Assembly: GCA_943735955.1 (NCBI GenBank)
Contig: OX030967.1
Span: 1,322,181-1,386,180, forward strand
Length of the DNA: 64,000 bases
Source: Piscicola geometra
Lineage: Eukaryota; Annelida; Clitellata; Hirudinida; Piscicolidae
Direction of reading: 5' to 3'
Shown in pieces: positions 58,126 through 64,000 of this stretch. A model generated the notes under the pieces. That model saw nothing but the letters and a program-made list of their open reading frames with translations, was not told the DNA's origin and made no database searches. Both the position numbers and the translations under genes were made by a program. Numbering within the stretch: the stretch's first letter is position 1; every line of letters starts with the position of its first letter.

Positions 58126-58524
58126 CCTGCTAGGACTCCCTTAGCCTTTAATTAGCCAAAACCTAACCTGCAAGACAGCAGGGCCGTAACCCTGGCTGGG
58201 AGACTGAAGGGGTAATAGCACTTGTCTAGGGTGCTTCCCTGGACTAGTGGTAGAGCGAGGATGTCTTACTTTTCCGTGCAGGTAAGACATCTGTCCACTG
58301 CTCCTGGGTTGGTCGTTGACACTAAAAATGTGTTCATCAACCCATTATCAGTTTTTGATCTTCGTGCTGTTGGGTAACCCAGATACCCTCTACACCAAAA
58401 AGTCCGATTCATCGTGACAAAATGAGGAGGGGGTCAGTTTAGTCGCCGGCCACTCAACCACGACACAGGTTGTACTAGCTTACGTGGTACTAGTAGCAGG
58501 TTCTTAACAGATCCTGATCTGACT
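58126..58524. other. GC-richer unique segment between LINE fragment and satellite
   Basis: Contains CTGGACTAGTGGTAGAGCG, an A-box-like stretch, and several short palindromes (GTAAGACATC and GATGTCTTAC about 15 bp apart). No protein is recognisable. It could be part of a LINE 5' region or a SINE. Confidence 0.35.
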
Positions 58525-60095
58525 GACTATTTGTTAAATAAATGAATAATTATTAAATAAATGAATAATTATTAAATGAATGAATAATTATTAAATGAAT
58601 GAATAATTATTAAATAAATGAATAATTATTAAATAAATGAATAATTATTAAATAAATGAATAATTATTAAATGAATGAATAATTATTAAATGAATGAATA
58701 ATTATTAAATAAATGAATAATTATTAAATAAATGAATAATTATTAAATAAATGAATAATTATTAAATAAATGAATAATTATTAAAGAAATGAATAATTAT
58801 TAAATAAATGAATAATTATTAAATAAATGAATAATTATTAAAGAAATGAATAATTATTAAATAAATGAATAATTATTAATTAAATGAATAATTATTAAAT
58901 AAATGAATAATTATTAAAGAAATGAATAATTATTAAATAAAAGAATAATTATTAAATAAATGAATAATTATTAAATAAAAGAATAATTATTAAATAAATG
59001 AATAATTATTAAATAAATGAATAATTATTAAATAAATGAATAATTATTAAATAAATGAATAATTATTAAATAAATGAATAATTATTAAATAAATAAATAA
59101 TTATTAAATAAATGAATAATTATTAAATAAATGAATAATTATTAAATAAATGAATAATTATTAAATAAATGAATAATTATTAAATAAATGAATAATTATT
59201 AAATAAATGAATAGTTATTAAATAAATGAATAATTATTAAATAAATGAATAATTATTAAATAAATGAATAATTATTAAATAAATGAATAATTATTAAATA
59301 AATGAATAATTATTAAATAAATGAATAATTATTAAATAAATGAATATTTATTAAATAAATGAATAATTATTAAATAAATGAATAATTATTAAATAAATGA
59401 ATAATTATTAAATAATTGAATAATTATTAAATAAATGAATAGTTATTAAATAAATGAATAGTTATTAAATAAATGAATAATTATTAAATAAATGAATAGT
59501 TATTAAATAAATGAATAGTTATTAAATAAATGAATAATAATTAAATAAATGAATAATTATTAAATAAATGAATAATTATTAAATAAATGAATAATTGTTA
59601 AATAACTGAATAATTATTAAATAAATGAATAATTATTAAATAAATGAATAATTATTAAATAAATGAATAATTATTAAATAAATGAATAATTATTAAATAA
59701 ATGAATAATTATTAAATAAATGAATATTTATTAAATAAATGAATAATTATTAAATAAATGAATAATTATTAAATAAATGAATAATTATTAAATAAATGAA
59801 TATTTATTAAATAAATGAATAATTATTAAATAAATGAATAATTATTAAATAAATGAATAATTATTAAATAAATGAATAATTATTAAATAAATGAATAGTT
59901 ATTAAATAAATGAATAATTATTAAATAAATGAATAGTTATTAAATAAATGAATAATTATTAAATAAATGAATAGTTATTAAATAAATGAATAGTTATTAA
60001 ATAAATGAATAATTATTAAATAAATGAATAGTTATTAAATAAATGAATAATTATTAAATAAATGAATAATTAATAAATAAATAAATAATTATTCA
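58525..60095. repeat. 19-bp satellite AAATAAATGAATAATTATT, about 82 copies
   Basis: About 1.57 kb of nearly uniform 19-bp units. Variants (AAAGAAATG, AAATGAATG, ATAGTTATT, ATATTTATT) recur at intervals, hinting at higher-order copying. Confidence 0.97.
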
Positions 60096-60334
60096 GTACA
60101 AAATTATATGAAATATATTATATAATATAAAATAAATTATCAAATACAAAAAAAATTTTTATGTTGAATAAATTTTTCAATGTCATTTTAACTTGCAATG
60201 GTCTCAAGTGATTCAGGTGTGAAGAGAAGTTGAAGGTTTTTGTGTTTTGACTTCACTTCAGCACCACCACAACTACCGCACTTCTTTTTATCGTAACCTC
60301 CACCATGCTGCACTGAACACTTAAAATACTGCAA

Positions 60335-61714
60335 TAGAGACCGACCGAAATTCGGTTCGGTTTCGGTTTCGGCGCCGAAATTGCCAATTTCTTAGTTTCG
60401 GCAATTTTTCGGTTTCCGCCGAATCTAATTTTACAATTTCGGCAATTTTTCGGTTTCGGCCGAAATGAATCTCATATTTACCGAAAACCCGAAATTTTTA
60501 TTTATTTATGTTGTTTATCTGATATATCTGTATCTTCAATCGAACTATTAAGTTCGGATTCGATTCTTTGTTAGATATCTATTAGTTATCGTGGTTGATT
60601 GATTTATGGGTGTCATCAGACTAATTATTCGAATAACATATACAAGCATCTGGAACAACAATCATGTATTTGAAATTTAAGTAAATTGGGATACGTTCAA
60701 TGATTATATTTAACACAACTTTTTTTAAGCAAATTCTATTTTTTAAAACATTTGTTTACAAAATGTTACTGTCAAAAGTAAGTATCTGTATATTCTCAAT
60801 CGAACTCGAATTAATAAGTTTGGGTTCGATTCTCATCTCTATTAGATATCTATTAGATATCGTGGTTAATTGATTTATGGGGGACATAAGACTAATTGTT
60901 CGAATAACATATACAAGCATGTGGAATTCTAGATATCCATTCTTTGAAAGACACTATATATAAGCGCGATCTAAAATCTACAGAGATCGACGTTAGCACC
61001 TGGGAATCGCTTGCTGAAGATAAAAGCAGATGGAGGCAAGCTGTGCGCATGGGACTAGAAGCGGGGGAAGCAGAGATTCGTCGGCTTGCCAGTGAAAAGC
61101 GCTCCAGCAGAAAAGAAAAACAGCAGCGATCTGCGACCAGCAGCCACCAACAATCAGCAGCGAGCAACAACCAGAGGCGAGCAACAACCAGCAGCCAACA
61201 ACAACCAGCAGCGACAAAACCACAGCGAAAAGTTCTCCCTCGGCGCAAGTCCATTGTCTACTTAGACTGAAGGACGCCGACAACAAGTCGAATGAACGAG
61301 AAGATTTGGCTTCGATTAATTAATTCAAAAATAAATTGTGAGAATGTCGTTGAATCCTATTTGGAAGTTTTTTAGAAAATGTCAGTCTGACCAAAGCAAA
61401 GCCTGTCAAAAAAAAATTTGTTGTTGAAAAACTTTTATTTTTTGCTTTAAATGTACGCTTGTTTGGATATACCTATTAAGCTGGCATTGTCACCGTTAAA
61501 CACAATTTTTTTTCATTTTAAATAAAAGTTGGAAACAATTTCGGTTTCGGTTTCGGCCAAAAATCTGATTACAATTTCGGTTTTAATTTCGGATTCGGCT
61601 AAAAATTGATATTCAATTTCGGCTTAATTTCGGTTTCGGCTGAAAATGGGATTTTAATTTCGGCTTAATTTCGGTTTCGGCCGAAATAAAAATATCTGTT
61701 TCGGTCGGTTTCTA
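60335..61714 (+). mobile_element. Non-autonomous hAT (TAGAGACCGACCGAAA family)
   Basis: Ends TAGAGACCGACCGAAA and TTTCGGTCGGTTTCTA, with flanks TACTGCAA (60327-60334) and AACTGCAA (61715-61722), a 7/8 duplication. TTTCGGTTTCGGCCGAAA subterminal repeats are dense at both ends. The right end matches the ZBED-type hAT at 29457-30334. It carries a LINE piece at about 60963-61288. Confidence 0.88.
60963..61288 (+). pseudogene. RTE-type LINE (family C) extreme 3' end with Gln-rich C-terminus
   Basis: Reads 'KRDLKSTEIDVSTWESLAED', KSRWRQAVRMGLEAGEA, EIRRLASEKRSS, then a Gln/Ser/Ala-rich tail ending 'VLPRRKSIVYLD' and a stop at 61270. The same protein end is in the minus-strand copy at 54.2 kb. Confidence 0.85.
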
Positions 61715-61722
61715 AACTGCAA

Positions 61723-62165
61723 CCACCAAATCCACAACCACACTAAAACCACCACAACCACCAAATTCACAACCACACCAAAACCACCACAACCACCAAA
61801 AGCACAACAGCTACACTAAACACCAGATGTTCGGTTGTTAAGAAGTTGCAGAGACCAATAGAGTAGAGTGACCAAAAAATGCTTTTGCGGACACAAGGTT
61901 TGAGTTTAAAGTATTGATCCTAGTCCTTTAAAATATATTTAACTGTTGATTATTTAAATAAACAAACTATTAAATATGAAAAGCTTTAAAAAATTCATTC
62001 TTATTTTTGAATTCAGAAATCATAGTTTCGATAAGTCTTTTTTTAAAATTATAATAATCATTAAAATGTGAATAAATTTAAAATTACCATGAAGAAAACA
62101 GTGAAGATAAATATGCAGACTGAATACACCAGGGTTTGTTACCAGAAGGTCGCAGAAGAAAAGAA
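61723..62165. other. CCACAACCACC-rich then AT-rich spacer
   Basis: ACCACAACCACCAAA repeats to about 61820, then AT-rich sequence. No gene recognised. Confidence 0.45.
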
Positions 62166-62169
62166 ACTC

Positions 62170-64000
62170 ACTGGAGGTAGCAGAGGTGGTGGTTGTTGTG
62201 GGGGTTGTTGGAGAGGTAGTGGTGGTGGTGGTTGTTGGGTGGGTTGTTGAAGAGGTAGTGGTGGTGGTGGTTGTTGTGGGGGTTGTTGAAAAGGTAGGGG
62301 TGGTGGTGGTTGTGAGGGTTGTTGAAGAGGTAGGGGTGGTGGTGGTTGTTGTGGGGGTTGGTGGAGAGGTAGTGGTGGTGGTTGTTGTTGGGGTTGTTGA
62401 AGAGGTAGGGTTGGTGGTGGTTGTGGGGGTTGTTGAAGAGGTAGGGGTGGTGGTGGTTGTTGTGGGGGTTGTTGAAGAGGTAGGGGTGGTGGTGGTTGTT
62501 GTGGGGGTTGTTGAAGAGGTAGGGGTGGTGGTGGTTGTTGTGGGGGTTGTTGAAGAGGTAGGGGTGGTGGTGGTTGTTGTGGGGGTTGTTGAAGAGGTAG
62601 GGGTGGTGGTGGTTGTTGTGGGGGTTGTTGAAGAGGTAGGGGTGGTGGTGGTTGTTGTGAGGGTTGTTGAAGAGGTAGGGGTGGTGGTGGTTGTTGTGGT
62701 GGTTGTTGAAGAGGTAGGGGTGGTGGTTGTTGTTGTGGGGGTTGTTGAAGAGGTAGGGGTGGTGGTGGTTGTTGTGGGGGTTGTTGAAGAGGTTGGGGTA
62801 GTGGTGGTTGTTGTGGGGGTTGTTGAAGAGGTAGTGGTGGTGGTGGTTGTTGTGGGGGTTGTTGAAGAGGTAGGGGTGGTGGTTGTTGTGGGGGTTGTTG
62901 AAGAGGTAGGGGTGGTGGTTGTTGTGGGGGTTGTTGAAGAGGTAGGGGTGGTGGTGGTTGTTGTGGGGGTTGTTGAAGAGGTAGGGGTGGTGGTGGTTGT
63001 TGTGGGGGTTGTTGAAGAGGTAGGGGTGGTGGTGGTTGTTGTGGGGGTTGTTGAAGAGGTAGGGGTGGTGGTGGTTGTTGTGGGGGTTGTTGAAGAGGTA
63101 GGGGTGGTGGTGGTTGTTGTGGGGGTTGTTGAAGAGGTAGGGGTGGTGGTGGTTGTTGTGAGGGTTGTTGAAGAGGTAGGGGTGGTGGTGGTTGTTGTGG
63201 TGGTTGTTGAAGAGGTAGGGGTGGTGGTGGTTGTTGTGGGGGTTGTTGAAGAGGTAGGGGTGGTGGTGGTTGTTGTGGGGGTTGTTGAAGAGGTTGGGGT
63301 AGTGGTGGTTGTTGTGGGGGTTGTTGAAGAGGTAGTGGTGGTGGTGGTTGTTGTGGGGGTTGTTGAAGAGGTAGGGGTGGTGGTTGTTGTGGGGGTTGTT
63401 GAAGAGGTAGGGGTGGTGTTGGTTGTTGTGGGGGTTGTTGAAGAGGTAGGGGTGGTGGTGGTTGTTGTGAGGGTTGTTGAAGAGGTAGGGGTGGTGGTGG
63501 TTGTTGTGGGGGTTGTTGAAGAGGTAGGGGTGGTGGTGGTTGTTGTGGGGGTTGTTGAAGAGGTAGAGGTGGTGGTTGTTGTGGGGGTTGTTGAAGAGGT
63601 AGGGGTGGTGGTGGTTGTTGTGGGGGTTGTTGAAGAGGTAGGGGTGGTGGTGGTTGTTGTGGGGGTTGTTGAAGAGGTAGGGGTGGTGGTTGTTGTGGGG
63701 GTTGTTGAAGAGGTAGGGGTGGTGGTGGTTGTTGTGGGGGTTGTTGAAGAGGTAGGGGTGGTGGTGGTTGTTGTGGGGGTTGTTGGAGAGGTAGTGGTGG
63801 TGGTTGTTGTTGGGGTAGTTGAAGAGGTAGGGGTGGTGGTTGTTGTGGAGGTTGTTGAAGAGGTAGTGGTAGTGGTGGTTGTTGAAGAGGTAGGGGTGGT
63901 GGTTGTTGTGGGGGTTGTTGAAGAGGTAGGGGTGGTGGTGGTTGTTGTGGGGGTTGTTGAAAAGGTAGGGGTGGTGGTGGTTGTTGTGGGGGTTGTTGAA
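62170..64000. repeat. GT-rich minisatellite of about 39 bp, at least 45 copies
   Basis: Units of GGTGGTGGTGGTTGTTGTGG plus GGGTTGTTGAAGAGGTAGG, 33-39 bp according to the number of GGT triplets, running off the window end. One strand has almost no C, so it is strongly strand-asymmetric. Variant blocks recur (for example GAGGTTGGGGTAGTGG at about 62790 and 63290), indicating a duplication of about 500 bp within the array. Confidence 0.97.

Overview
This is an AT-rich, intron-containing, repeat-saturated stretch of an animal nuclear genome, most likely an invertebrate. I cannot name the phylum from sequence alone. Only two host genes can be supported. At least two thirds of the window is transposon debris (hAT, piggyBac, CACTA-like, RTE, CR1/L2-like LINEs, tRNA-derived SINEs, MITEs) and microsatellite or minisatellite arrays. 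Most long open frames are readings of repeats and do not encode proteins.

Host genes. (1) Positions 486-4817 on + hold three phase-0 exons that rebuild the last I-set immunoglobulin domain and stop codon of an Ig-superfamily protein. It lacks the second disulfide cysteine, as intracellular muscle Ig domains (titin/twitchin type) often do. (2) Positions 22763-8721 on - hold a 14-exon gene for cytochrome b5 reductase 4 (CYB5R4/Ncb5or). It reads N-terminal tail, cytochrome b5, CS domain, then FAD/NADH reductase lobes. All splice phases agree and the summed coding length (2655 nt) is a multiple of three. The predicted protein (884 aa) is far longer than the vertebrate protein (about 520 aa) because Thr-, Asn-, Asp- and Ser-rich tracts are inserted in frame. 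The two genes are convergent.

Layout. 1-4.8 kb: Ig gene, whose last intron carries a tandem array of 'TATATGGGTCC'-type units. 5.6-7.6 kb: decayed DUF4371/ZMYM1-like hAT. 8.7-22.8 kb: CYB5R4, whose introns hold SINEs, L2-like tails, a hAT MITE with perfect 8-bp target duplication, and an RTE LINE itself split by a hAT. 23-31.4 kb: nested LINE fragments in both orientations, a long (CA)n tract, two fused hAT families with a 96-bp tandem duplication, and a LINE ORF1 with an 8-residue repeat. 31.4-40.3 kb: two inverted copies of one hAT, one invaded by an RTE LINE that lost about 1 kb to a BED-type hAT. 41-52 kb: a piggyBac remnant abutting a hAT that contains a CR1-like LINE and a MITE, which in turn contains an intact RTE LINE (1071-aa ORF2). 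52-58 kb: RTE fragments, a KRBA2-like integrase with an intron, and a CACTA-like transposase remnant invaded by MITEs. 58.5-60.1 kb: a 19-bp satellite. 60.3-61.7 kb: a hAT with a LINE 3' end inside it. 62.2-64 kb: a GT-rich minisatellite of about 39 bp running off the window.

CYB5R4 and the Ig protein have no obvious shared pathway. The rest is genome ecology: transposons nested up to four levels deep, datable from target-site duplications and who interrupts whom.
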